DNA from: a bacterium
GTDB taxonomy: Bacteria > Tectomicrobia > Entotheonellia > Entotheonellales > Entotheonellaceae
Reading direction: 5' to 3'
Assembly: GCA_027294925.1 (NCBI GenBank)
Contig: JAPULM010000152.1
Coordinates: 1 to 13,390, forward strand
Length of the DNA stretch: 13,390 nucleotides
Shown: in pieces, positions 6,715 through 13,320 of the stretch
Layout: each line of letters starts with the position of its first letter
Numbering within the stretch: the first letter of the stretch is position 1
The notes under the pieces: generated by a model
Seen by the model: the letters and a program-made list of their open reading frames with translations, nothing else
Told to the model about the DNA's origin: nothing
Databases searched by the model: none
Program-made: the position numbers and the translations under genes

Positions 6715-6943
6715 CTAAGCAGCGATGGTTACTATGTCGCCGGCTGCTGTACGGCCCTGGGCGCGGTACTGGCCAATGGCTTGCAACAGGGGTTCGTCGG
6801 TCAGCGAGTAGAGCACCGCATCAGCCGAGGCATCCAGGTTGACGTGCTGCCGCCGCCTCGTTTAGGCGTTCCATCTCCGCCAGCGCCGCCTCAGGCAACG
6901 CCGTCTCAGCAAGCGTAGCGGACAGGAGTCTGGCGATTGTTTG
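6715..6943 (-). pseudogene. decayed coding fragment, family uncertain
   Basis: Two minus-strand frames each look protein-like and join by a frameshift near 6838. The first reads about 33 residues (LAETALPEAALAEMERLNEA), the second reads DASADAVLYSLTDEPLLQAI and ends at a TAG at 6715-6717. The second piece is reminiscent of the C-terminal end of cupin dioxygenases (VLFSxxDxPxxEALG), but this is a weak impression. A GGGAGG about 950 has no usable start codon after it. This may be the tail of the same dead gene as 6984-7288, or a separate remnant left by deletion. Confidence 0.3.
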
Positions 6944-6983
6944 TTATCCTCCCTGCGATGCATCGTTAGACTTCGGTGTTCAC

Positions 6984-7288
6984 CTACCCATGGTCGCACG
7001 GTCCGCCGGCGACGATGAGCACGGGCAACGACTCGGAGTCACATCCGGCATTGATCGCATTGATCGCATTGATCGCAATACGTTCCACCGTGGCCGCACC
7101 GAATCCCGGCACCAAGTGGGCCACGATCTCGTTGCGTCCACGGGATGCCTGTTGCCGCATGCGTTCGACACGTTCGGCGGCACGATTAGCAGCCCATCGC
7201 TCCAGCCACGTTCACGATACAGTTTGTTGATGGCGTCCAGATCGTTCAGCGTTTCGAAGGTCGTCGCAGGATCAGGGGGCGTCGTCAT
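6984..7288 (-). pseudogene. frameshifted, truncated gene of a family with DGLPxVPPT and AINAVMAGC motifs
   Basis: The gene starts at ATG 7288 behind GGAGG and reads MTTPPDPATTFETLNDLDAI, then GWSDGLLIVPP. Near 7175-7181 the frame breaks: the continuation, from ERVERMRQQ through ATVERIAINAINAINAGC to LPVLIVAGG, is one frame over and ends at TAG 6984-6986. The family (known to me from proteins seen beside UGSC-type selenoproteins; function unknown) runs DGLPxVPPTxERV and IAINAVMAGCxPEYLPV without the break, and is longer. Both a frameshift and a C-terminal loss are therefore present. The AINA motif is also lengthened by a tandem 9-bp repeat. It probably once stood in an operon with the lyase gene that ends at 7415. 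Confidence 0.7.
7048..7074. repeat. tandem 9-bp repeat, three copies
   Basis: GCATTGATC occurs three times head to tail, followed by a partial copy (GCAAT). It lies inside the pseudogene and encodes INAINAINA on the minus strand, where intact relatives have a single INA. It is probably slippage in DNA no longer under selection. Confidence 0.85.
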
Positions 7289-7351
7289 GGCGCCTCCATA
7301 TGTTTCTGTAGATCTCAATATCCAGACGCAAGTTTCACCATGTGTTGAATA

Positions 7352-7393
7352 CCTCTTTTCCCCTGGCGGGAGAAGGTTGGGATGCAGGGGAGG
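7352..7393. repeat. degenerate dispersed intergenic repeat with hairpin
   Basis: The segment has CTTTTCCC and GGGAGAAG (7 of 8 pairing) around a short CTGGC loop, then GTTGGGATGCAGGGGAGG. Translated on the minus strand it gives HPNLLPPGEK, the peptide hallmark of a common dispersed intergenic repeat in gammaproteobacteria. It follows the lyase gene stop by about 20 bp and may act as its 3' hairpin. The identification rests on pattern memory, not a search. Confidence 0.5.
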
Positions 7394-7414
7394 AAGCAAT
7401 TTATATCTAGGTAC

Positions 7415-8305
7415 TCAGTCAGGCTGTGTCACGCCGTAAGTATTCTCCAATTCGTAAACATGCGGAAGACCAAGCACACCGGTGATCTCCTCCCGAGTAG
7501 CCGTACGGTTAGACGACACCATGCCCGTATCCCGCAACTCTTCATAGGCCTCTTTCAGAGCTTTGAAGATGACGCCGATTGTACCACCGGTAATCATCAC
7601 CTGAAACCCCATCTGCGCCACCTCGGATGTCGGCATCAGCATACCGTTATACAAGCGGGGCAGGTCAGCTAGCTCTCTGGCGTACGTTTTCAGGTCGTCT
7701 ACGGTCTTGACGCCATCGACAAAGACCATGTCCGCACCCGCGTCGCAGTACGCCCGGCAGCGGCGAATCACGTCATCCCAGCCATTCACCGCTAGAGCGT
7801 CGGTGCGGGCGATAATGACAAAATCCGGCTCTTGACGAGCGGCCAGAGCAGCGCGCAATTTTTGCACGTGCTCCTCGACCGAGATCACCAACTTGCCTTC
7901 GAAAAAGCCGCATTTCTTCGGGAACACTTGATCCTCAATGTGGCAACCGGCTACGCCTGCCGCTTCGTATTCCCGAATGGTGCGGGTCACATTGATGGGG
8001 TTGCCATAGCCCGTATCCGCATCGCAAATCACCGGGACACCCACCGCACTGGCGATATAACGGGCGTTTTGCGCCATTTCGGTGTGGGTTACTAGTCCCA
8101 CATCCGGATAGCCACGCTCCGCGGCAGTGCCAAAGCCGGTCATGTAGACTGCCTCAAAACCCACCCTCTCGGCAATCTTGGCGTGGTAGGCGTTGAGTAC
8201 GAATGGCGCTGTTACCATTTCACCTTTGCTCAACATCTGCCGTAGACGCGTAGTAGGGCGCTGCGAGGCGCCGTTCTGTTGGGTACCGAAGTTGTGAATG
8301 ACCAT
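7415..8305 (-). CDS. isocitrate lyase/PEP mutase superfamily enzyme
   Basis: A 296-residue TIM-barrel enzyme of the isocitrate lyase/PEP mutase superfamily, whose members cleave or form C-C or P-C bonds next to a carboxylate with Mg2+. Metal and substrate residues are visible: ICDADTGYGNP (D95, D97) and CHIEDQVFPKKCGFFEGK (E124, D125, C132). The catalytic Cys of the lyases is present, but the usual His after it (KKCGH) is Phe here, so it is not a canonical methylisocitrate lyase. Dimethylmalate lyase-like or carboxyphosphonoenolpyruvate-type activities are options; PEP mutase proper is unlikely because its active-site loop differs. Length is standard. The ATG at 8305 has AGGAGAG about 11 nt upstream. 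Cytosolic tetramer by family. Confidence 0.9.
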   Translation of the reverse strand: MVIHNFGTQQNGASQRPTTRLRQMLSKGEMVTAPFVLNAYHAKIAERVGFEAVYMTGFGTAAERGYPDVGLVTHTEMAQNARYIASAVGVPVICDADTGYGNPINVTRTIREYEAAGVAGCHIEDQVFPKKCGFFEGKLVISVEEHVQKLRAALAARQEPDFVIIARTDALAVNGWDDVIRRCRAYCDAGADMVFVDGVKTVDDLKTYARELADLPRLYNGMLMPTSEVAQMGFQVMITGGTIGVIFKALKEAYEELRDTGMVSSNRTATREEITGVLGLPHVYELENTYGVTQPD

Positions 8306-8496
8306 AGTGGATAGCTCTCCTCTCTTGCCTTGAATGCCGTCATACCTCCGAACGGCGTAGCGGGGAAAACAGCCGCTTGCGCATCCAGGTTGTTGTACGA
8401 CAGTACCATAGATTGACCGGATAGGACAAACCGTGAGGGGCCGCGCTGCAAAATTTCTTCTCCCACCTGAGCGGAAACCTTGGCGTCAGCCAACAA
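8230..8496 (-). other. possible gene remnant overlapping the lyase gene start
   Basis: On the minus strand, upstream of and overlapping the first codons of the lyase in another frame, an open frame reads plausible protein. It includes AKVSAQVGEEILQRGPSRFV and VLSYNNLDAQAAVFPATPFG. It has no good start: the frame opens at a TAA near 8540 and the first candidate is a TTG. No family is recognised. It may be the 3' end of a gene whose 5' part was lost where the toxin-antitoxin module begins. Confidence 0.22.
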
Positions 8497-8519
8497 CTGC
8501 TGCCACTGATCGACACCTA

Positions 8520-8549
8520 TTGACCTTCCTTACACTTGTGCTCTATAGT
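8520..8549 (+). promoter_or_regulatory. sigma70-type promoter of the toxin-antitoxin operon
   Basis: TTGACC (5 of 6 to the -35 consensus) and TATAGT (5 of 6 to the -10) are separated by 18 bp. The expected transcription start near 8556 lies about 35 bp before the antitoxin ATG at 8592. The -10 lies inside the left arm of the inverted repeat, as expected for autorepression. Confidence 0.65.
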
Positions 8550-8583
8550 AGTTACTTATATAGTTAGCATGTGACTACTATAG
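8543..8583. promoter_or_regulatory. inverted-repeat operator of the toxin-antitoxin operon
   Basis: CTATAGTAGTTAC (8543-8555) and GTGACTACTATAG (8571-8583) pair at 12 of 13 positions around a 15-bp centre. The left arm covers the -10 box; the right arm touches the ribosome binding site. Phd/YefM antitoxins repress their own operon by binding such palindromes, so this is the likely site. Confidence 0.65.
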
Positions 8584-8591
8584 AGGTGAGT

Positions 8592-8852
8592 ATGGAAACC
8601 ATAGGCATCAAAGCCCTCAAGGCACAGCTTAGTGAATATGTGGCAAAAGCGCGCCAGGGGGAGCACATCATCATCACGGATCGGGGGGAAGAAGTGGCGG
8701 CACTGGTACCATTAAGCCCTGCACGCCAGGTGATACGCGCTTTAGCGCAGCGCGGTAAGTTGCAATGGAATGGCGAAAAGCCCACTGGGCTCAAAGGGGT
8801 GCAGGTGCGAGGGCGTGCGGTGGCGGAAACAGTGATTGAGGATCGTCGATGA
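8592..8852 (+). CDS. Phd/YefM-family antitoxin
   Basis: An 86-residue antitoxin. The N-terminus METIGIKALKAQLSEYVAKA is the family's DNA-binding and dimer segment, followed by GEHIIITDRGEEVAALVPL, the standard strand with Arg-Gly. The C-terminal part is charged and probably disordered until it wraps the toxin. An in-frame GTG at 8571 would give 93 residues, but GAGGTGA at 8583-8589 is correctly placed for the ATG at 8592, so that start is used. The stop overlaps the toxin ATG (ATGA). It likely neutralises the PIN toxin and represses the operon through the operator just upstream. Confidence 0.9.
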   Translation: METIGIKALKAQLSEYVAKARQGEHIIITDRGEEVAALVPLSPARQVIRALAQRGKLQWNGEKPTGLKGVQVRGRAVAETVIEDRR

Positions 8853-9277
8853 TTCTGTATCTGGATACCAGTAGCCTCGTGAAGCTGTATTTGGAAGAGA
8901 CATATAGTGAGGCGGTACATCGTTGGACCCAGGAAGCAGACATTCTGGCCACGTCCCGCCTGGCCTACCCGGAAACTCTGGCGGCACTGGCCCAACGTTG
9001 GCGTGCAGGGGACCTCGATGACACAGGCTTTCAGCAGACGACTGACACATTCAAAGCACAGTGGCCTGCCTTTGCCAGCCTCGACCTCAACGAAACGGCG
9101 GCAGGCGAGCTGGCCATCACGCACGCCCTACGAGGCTTCGATGCGATCCATTTGGCAGCCGCCTTGGAGCTGTGCCGGGAAGCAGCAGACGCCCTGGTCG
9201 GCTTTACAGCATTCGATAGGCGACTCATCCAGGCTGCAAAGGCCGAGGGTTTACAGGTGCTGGACGCGGAGATGTAA
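8849..9277 (+). CDS. vapC: VapC-type PIN-domain toxin ribonuclease
   Basis: A 142-residue PIN-domain protein. The four acidic residues that hold Mg2+ are visible: D6 in YLDTSSLVKL, E42 in YPETLAAL, D98 in GFDAIHLAAA and D123 in AFDRRL. Length matches VapC toxins, which cleave tRNA or rRNA at specific sites and stop translation. All catalytic residues are intact, so the toxin is probably functional and dependent on the antitoxin, with which it overlaps by 4 bp. Pairing of a PIN toxin with a Phd/YefM antitoxin is common. The target RNA cannot be told from the sequence. Confidence 0.92.
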   Translation: MILYLDTSSLVKLYLEETYSEAVHRWTQEADILATSRLAYPETLAALAQRWRAGDLDDTGFQQTTDTFKAQWPAFASLDLNETAAGELAITHALRGFDAIHLAAALELCREAADALVGFTAFDRRLIQAAKAEGLQVLDAEM

Positions 9278-9340
9278 AGCGACTAACGAGCAAAGGAAAC
9301 GACATGGCAGCAGCGTTTACCACCACGTCGTCGTCGGGTG

Positions 9341-9445
9341 ATGGCGGGCCGCTGTGTGGCGCCGATGTATCAGCACAACGCAATAAACAAACTGCGCCTC
9401 ATGCTCACAGGGGCTGAACTGGCCCATAAGCGAGCAGGATATTAA
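9341..9445 (+). other. possible short ORF or gene tail before the amidohydrolase
   Basis: A 34-codon frame starting at ATG 9341 and ending at TAA 9445 reads MAGRCVAPMYQHNAINKLRL, then MLTGAELAHKRAGY. It ends 17 bp before the amidohydrolase start. The second half looks like a helical protein segment, but no ribosome binding site fits and no family is recognised. The rest of 9278-9462 shows nothing. Confidence 0.2.
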
Positions 9446-9462
9446 GCAGGGAGGTGGTTCGT

Positions 9463-10974
9463 ATGGCCAACGACACCAGGCACTATAAGATCATTCGTGG
9501 CGGCTGGGTACTCAACCCCGACGACCGTCGGGCTGGCCCGGCTGACATCCTACTGGATGGCGACTGCATAGCCGAGATCGGGCCCACCGGCAAGCCAGCG
9601 CCTGAGAATGCTGAGACCATTGATGCCAGTGATCGCTTGCTGATAGCGGGGTTGATTAATGCGCACACGCATAGCCATGGCGGTTTGGCGAAAGGCAGTG
9701 GTGACCGCTGGACCCTAGAGCTACTTTTACACGCCTCACGCTGGATCAGTGGCTTCCGCAGTGTGGAACATACCTATCTGTCGGCGTTGGTCGGCGCGTT
9801 GGAAATGGTCCGTAAGGGATGTACGGCGTGCTACGATTTGTATCTCGAACTGCCACTGCCGACGTGCGAGGGACTAGAAACCATCGGGCGTGCCTATCAG
9901 GATGTAGGTATGCGCGCCGTTCTAGCGCCGATGCTTGCAGATTACACCTTCTATCAGGCGATACCGGGTCTGCTGGACGCCCTGCCACCAGCCCAGCGCC
10001 GAGATCTGGAACAGGCCCGCATGCAACCGGCTGCAACCACCCTTGCTGCCTGCCGCACCTTGCTGCAACACGTCCCCTTTGATCCCGATCGCATTCGCCT
10101 GGCTCTGGCCCCGACCATTCCGCTGCACTGTTCCGATGCTTTCATGCTGGCAACCCGCGATTTGGCTCAGGAGTACGGGACGGCGTTACACATGCATCTT
10201 GGTGAGTCAAAGATACAGGCGATGTCCGGTATCACGCGCTACGGCAAGACCCTGACCGCTCACCTGGATGCGCTTGGCCTACTAGGACCGCAGTTTACTG
10301 CTGCGCATGCCGTTTGGCTAGACCATGATGACATCCAGCGGCTGGCCGACAACGGCGCCTCTGTGGCTCATAATCCAGGTAGTAATCTACGTCTGGGTTC
10401 GGGCATCGCCGCGATTCATGAAATGGTGCAGGCCGGGGTTAATGTGGGAATTGGGACGGACGGCTCTAGCTGCTCCGATAACCAGAATGTGTTTGAAGCC
10501 ATGCGTCTGGCGTCGTTTGTTTCGCGGCTGCGCCATCACGATTATCACACCTGGTTGCGTACCGACCAGGCGCTGCACATGGCGACAGCGGGTGGCGCCA
10601 GAGCTTTGGGTTTCGAGGACCTCATCGGTCGATTAGCGCCGGGCTACAAAGCCGACATCGTGTTGCTCGATCTCAATCACGTGAATTTTTTGCCCCTCAA
10701 TGACCCGATCAATCAGCTCGTACATACGGAAGACGGCAGCGCGGTGGATAGCGTTATCATTAATGGTGAGGTGGTGCTCTGGCAAGGACGTTTTACCCGC
10801 ATCGATATTGCCTCAGTCCGTAGCCAGATCGATGTGGCGGTCGACGATCTGGCTAGGCTCAGCCATGAAGCCCGGCAACTGGCCGAGGCGCTCGAAGACC
10901 ACGTCGGGCAATTTTGTATGGGGCTTGCTCGACAACCCTATCATGTCCACGCCATGGCTGGCGCGGCGTATTAA
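9463..10974 (+). CDS. amidohydrolase of the TRZ/ATZ-SsnA-guanine deaminase group
   Basis: A 503-residue cytosolic amidohydrolase with a mononuclear metal site typical of deaminases and s-triazine hydrolases. Residues seen: H68 and H70 in LINAHTHSHGG, H245 in HMHLGES with the catalytic Glu (E248) next to it, H282 in AAHAVWL, and D333 in GTDGSSCSDN. The C-terminal LAPGYKADIVLLDLNH is the family's usual ending. Substrate could be an aminated ring (guanine, cytosine, melamine type); motifs do not settle this. GGGAGG at 9449-9454 is about 8 nt from the ATG at 9463, so that start is preferred to the GTG at 9454, which lies in the ribosome binding site. It is convergent with the RidA gene. The length is at the long end for the group. 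Confidence 0.92.
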   Translation: MANDTRHYKIIRGGWVLNPDDRRAGPADILLDGDCIAEIGPTGKPAPENAETIDASDRLLIAGLINAHTHSHGGLAKGSGDRWTLELLLHASRWISGFRSVEHTYLSALVGALEMVRKGCTACYDLYLELPLPTCEGLETIGRAYQDVGMRAVLAPMLADYTFYQAIPGLLDALPPAQRRDLEQARMQPAATTLAACRTLLQHVPFDPDRIRLALAPTIPLHCSDAFMLATRDLAQEYGTALHMHLGESKIQAMSGITRYGKTLTAHLDALGLLGPQFTAAHAVWLDHDDIQRLADNGASVAHNPGSNLRLGSGIAAIHEMVQAGVNVGIGTDGSSCSDNQNVFEAMRLASFVSRLRHHDYHTWLRTDQALHMATAGGARALGFEDLIGRLAPGYKADIVLLDLNHVNFLPLNDPINQLVHTEDGSAVDSVIINGEVVLWQGRFTRIDIASVRSQIDVAVDDLARLSHEARQLAEALEDHVGQFCMGLARQPYHVHAMAGAAY

Positions 10975-11010
10975 CACCAGGACTGAGTGCTGAGGTGCGG
11001 TGACACTCGG

Positions 11011-11442
11011 CTATGGGATGTAACCGATGGCATCCACCTCGAGGCCGCAGTCGAGTGGCGTGCGGCCCGCTTGCATGCGGGTGCGCGCTGGCAGTGTCTC
11101 ATCACTCGAGAAATATTCACGGTAGATGCGGTCGAAGGTGGCGTGGTTGTTCTGGTCTTGCAGCCACACCGTTACCTTGAGCAGATGATCTATCGATGAG
11201 CCCACCGCTTCCATCAGCGCCTTAATGTGATTCATGACAATGCGCGTTTGCTGTTCAAATGGAATGTCCGGGAACTTGGGCAGCGGTTGGTTGTTGGCCC
11301 GCGCCTCACGCAGTTGCCGACAATAACCCTCTTCAAAAGGGGGCAGGCCGGAGATGTAAACGTGCTGCCCGCATTTGACGGCTAAATTGAACGGTCCGCC
11401 GGTTTCCGGCACTAGCGGCGTTCGAATGACTTGTTTTTCCAC
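11011..11442 (-). CDS. RidA/YjgF/YER057c family protein
   Basis: A 143-residue trimeric Rid-family protein. Canonical RidA hydrolyses reactive 2-aminoacrylate and other enamines or imines to ketoacids. The substrate-carboxylate arginine (R120 in LPARTRMQ) and the acid E135 in LEVDAIGYI are 15 apart, as R105 and E120 are in E. coli RidA. The strand YISGLPPFE and helix TRIVMNHIKALMEAVGSSID also match. It is slightly longer than RidA (128) because of an insert at residues 40-60 (EEGYCRQLREARANNQPLPK), a feature of Rid subfamilies tied to catabolic pathways. A GTG start at 11442 follows AAGGA by 8 nt. It lies 26 bp downstream of the amidohydrolase at 11469 and is likely co-transcribed with it. 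Confidence 0.92.
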   Translation of the reverse strand: MEKQVIRTPLVPETGGPFNLAVKCGQHVYISGLPPFEEGYCRQLREARANNQPLPKFPDIPFEQQTRIVMNHIKALMEAVGSSIDHLLKVTVWLQDQNNHATFDRIYREYFSSDETLPARTRMQAGRTPLDCGLEVDAIGYIP

Positions 11443-11468
11443 TGTCTCATCCTTCTAACCGTTACTGG

Positions 11469-12707
11469 TTAAGATTGCGTGCGCTGGTCGAGGCAGACGG
11501 CACCGCCCTTCAGCACTAGTTTGATACGTTCCGTTTGCTGAAGCAGTGCCACATCGTGCAAGGGGTCACCGTCAACCACCACCAGATCAGCCCATTTGCC
11601 TGCTTCGATGGTGCCGATGTCGCGCTCCAGTCCGAGACCCTCTGCTGCCCACTGTGTGCCAGCCTGCAACGCTTGCATAGGCGACAACCCGGCCTCAACC
11701 AAATAGTGCAGCTCGCGGGCATTGATGCCATGCAGGTGGCCACCTGCATCGGTGCCGGCGACAATTTTACCACCGGCTGCTAAGGTGCGTTGAATACTCT
11801 CGATATGGTGCGCGTACAATGCACGGCCACGTTCCTGAACAAGCGGTGCACTGCGCTCACGGTGAAAAACGTAGACCGTGAGTGTTGGCGCAAACACAAT
11901 GCCCTTGTCGATCATCATTGGAATCAGTTCCGGATCCTCATCCAGGTAACAGCCATGTTCAATCGAATCAACCCCAACCTCGATGGCCAATCGTAGACCC
12001 GCTCCACCCAGGGCATGACACATCACTCGGCGCCCTAGGGTATGTGCCTCATCCACTAGAGCCTGCATCTCATCACGGTTAAAAGCCGGATCATTTGGAC
12101 CGTGTCCGGGACGTGAACTGGCGCCGCCGGTGGTGGCGCATTTGATCACGTCAGCGCCGGCGCGCACCATGGTGCGCACCACATTGCGCACCTCCTGCAC
12201 CCCATTGGCGACACTCGGTGGCACATTCGGGCTGGGCGGTACACAGCACGAATGGCCGGACGGGCTAATACGATCACCAATTCCGCCAATCGGTGAAATA
12301 ATCCCCAGGGCCAGCTGCAATCGAGGCCCTGCAATGAGGCCCTCCTCAATTGCTTGCTTGAATCCGGCATCCAACCCCGCCGCATCGCGTACCGTGGTAT
12401 AGCCGGTGTTCAATGTTTGCTGCAAAACCGCCGCCGTCCGCAAATGGGTGGTGCTTTGCGGCTCGTCTAGTCCCCAGCGCGTGGTCAAGGCATAACCGTG
12501 CGAGGCCAGATGATCATGTCCGTCAATCAGCCCGGGCAACACCGTCAGTCCGGCAACATCAAGCACCGCTGTATCCGGTGGTATCGTCACGGTATGCCGT
12601 GGTCCCACCGCTTGAATCCGTCCACCATCGTTGATCAGCACCGCCGCGTCGGACACCGGCGCCGCTCCCGTCCCATCAATCAGTCTCGCACCGACTAGTA
12701 TCTGCAT
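11469..12707 (-). CDS. metal-dependent amidohydrolase, imidazolonepropionase-like
   Basis: A 412-residue amidohydrolase distinct from the two others here. PGLIDGHDHLA supplies the HxH pair (H64, H66), DVIKCATTGG the carboxylated lysine (K189), VMCHALG H231, SIEHGC H251, and VAGTDAGG the catalytic D320. The C-terminal IEAGKWADLVVVDGDPL closes the sandwich domain. It resembles the first amidohydrolase (2785-3999) in this set, so both belong to the same broad group (imidazolonepropionase/Xaa-Pro dipeptidase-like), though the sequences differ widely. GAGGTG stands about 5 nt before the ATG at 12707. It is the first gene of a two-gene operon with RidA, a pairing that suggests its product is an enamine or imine or that such a species forms downstream. 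Confidence 0.92.
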   Translation of the reverse strand: MQILVGARLIDGTGAAPVSDAAVLINDGGRIQAVGPRHTVTIPPDTAVLDVAGLTVLPGLIDGHDHLASHGYALTTRWGLDEPQSTTHLRTAAVLQQTLNTGYTTVRDAAGLDAGFKQAIEEGLIAGPRLQLALGIISPIGGIGDRISPSGHSCCVPPSPNVPPSVANGVQEVRNVVRTMVRAGADVIKCATTGGASSRPGHGPNDPAFNRDEMQALVDEAHTLGRRVMCHALGGAGLRLAIEVGVDSIEHGCYLDEDPELIPMMIDKGIVFAPTLTVYVFHRERSAPLVQERGRALYAHHIESIQRTLAAGGKIVAGTDAGGHLHGINARELHYLVEAGLSPMQALQAGTQWAAEGLGLERDIGTIEAGKWADLVVVDGDPLHDVALLQQTERIKLVLKGGAVCLDQRTQS

Positions 12708-13320
12708 ATGCCACCTCGTATGTCATGCACCAATATATCCATAAGACCCTTACGTCAATGCATCGTAGTGTTGAGCTGCCTGCTGCATCATGCCATCCAC
12801 GCCCGGCGCGAAGCCTGATGCGCTGCGGGGCATCTTCGTGGTCTTGTGCGGTGAGTACCGTTTCTTGATCATCAATATCATGCGTCAGATGAGGCCGATG
12901 CCCACGATTACCAAGCGGCTCAACAACGGTGGGGCGATTGGGCTGAAACGTCGTCACCACCTTGCCGGAGACAGGTCCATCGGGCGTCACCGCGTGAGGC
13001 GCGTAGAGCCGTTAGCGGTGTCGACTTCTAGTCGAAGAGAGAAAATTCGCGCGGCAGGCGTGAGTATCACTTCTACTATAGGGTGACTCCGCACGTGAGA
13101 CAACGGTAAAATGACCCATACGACATATTGGCGTCGAGCATACGCCATGTCTATTCCAGAACGTATCAAAAGGTTGCACAAGCCAGACGTTCTGGTGCTG
13201 CATTGGCTAAGCGCCGCACGCGATACCTAATATGACAGATTCAACGACCCTAATTAGGTGAAAAATGAGTATGTGCTAGACTGTATATCAATGCGCTTGG
13301 TCACAGTTAAGGAGAACCAC
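12708..13320. other. long intergenic region with a possible decayed ORF
   Basis: No intact gene is evident in 613 bp. On the minus strand about 12800-12990 one frame reads VSGKVVTTFQPNRPTVVEPL and then a charged stretch, opening after a stop near 13012; an adjacent frame at 13000-13090 reads ARIFSLRLEVDTANGSTRL. Together they look like a frameshifted fragment, but no family is recognised. The plus-strand frame opposite (12790-13086) looks like its shadow. The right part should hold the promoter of the gene at 13321. Confidence 0.25.
13249..13282 (+). promoter_or_regulatory. possible promoter/operator of the gene at 13321
   Basis: CCTAATTAGG is a perfect 10-bp palindrome at 13249-13258. About 18 bp later TGCTAGACT (13274-13282) resembles an extended -10 (TGnTAnnnT). 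No good -35 is seen. AAGGAG at 13309-13314 is the ribosome binding site, 6 nt before the ATG. Confidence 0.25.

Noticed and set aside
6658..6918. Plus-strand ORF of 86 codons starting next to the sigma leader
   Set aside because: Its first part is the purine tract and its end is a low-complexity Pro/Ala/Gln stretch. The minus strand over the same bases reads better protein, so this is a shadow.
8571..8591. GTG start giving a 93-residue antitoxin
   Set aside because: The GTG lies inside the operator and has no ribosome binding site, while GAGGTGA is correctly placed for the ATG at 8592.
10975..11010. Terminator between the convergent amidohydrolase and RidA genes
   Set aside because: GAGTG and CACTC can pair around a long loop, but the stem is only 5 bp and no T tract follows in either direction.
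12790..13086. 98-codon plus-strand ORF downstream of the third amidohydrolase
   Set aside because: No ribosome binding site and a composition (Arg, His, Met-rich) like that of antisense frames; the minus strand looks more coding.
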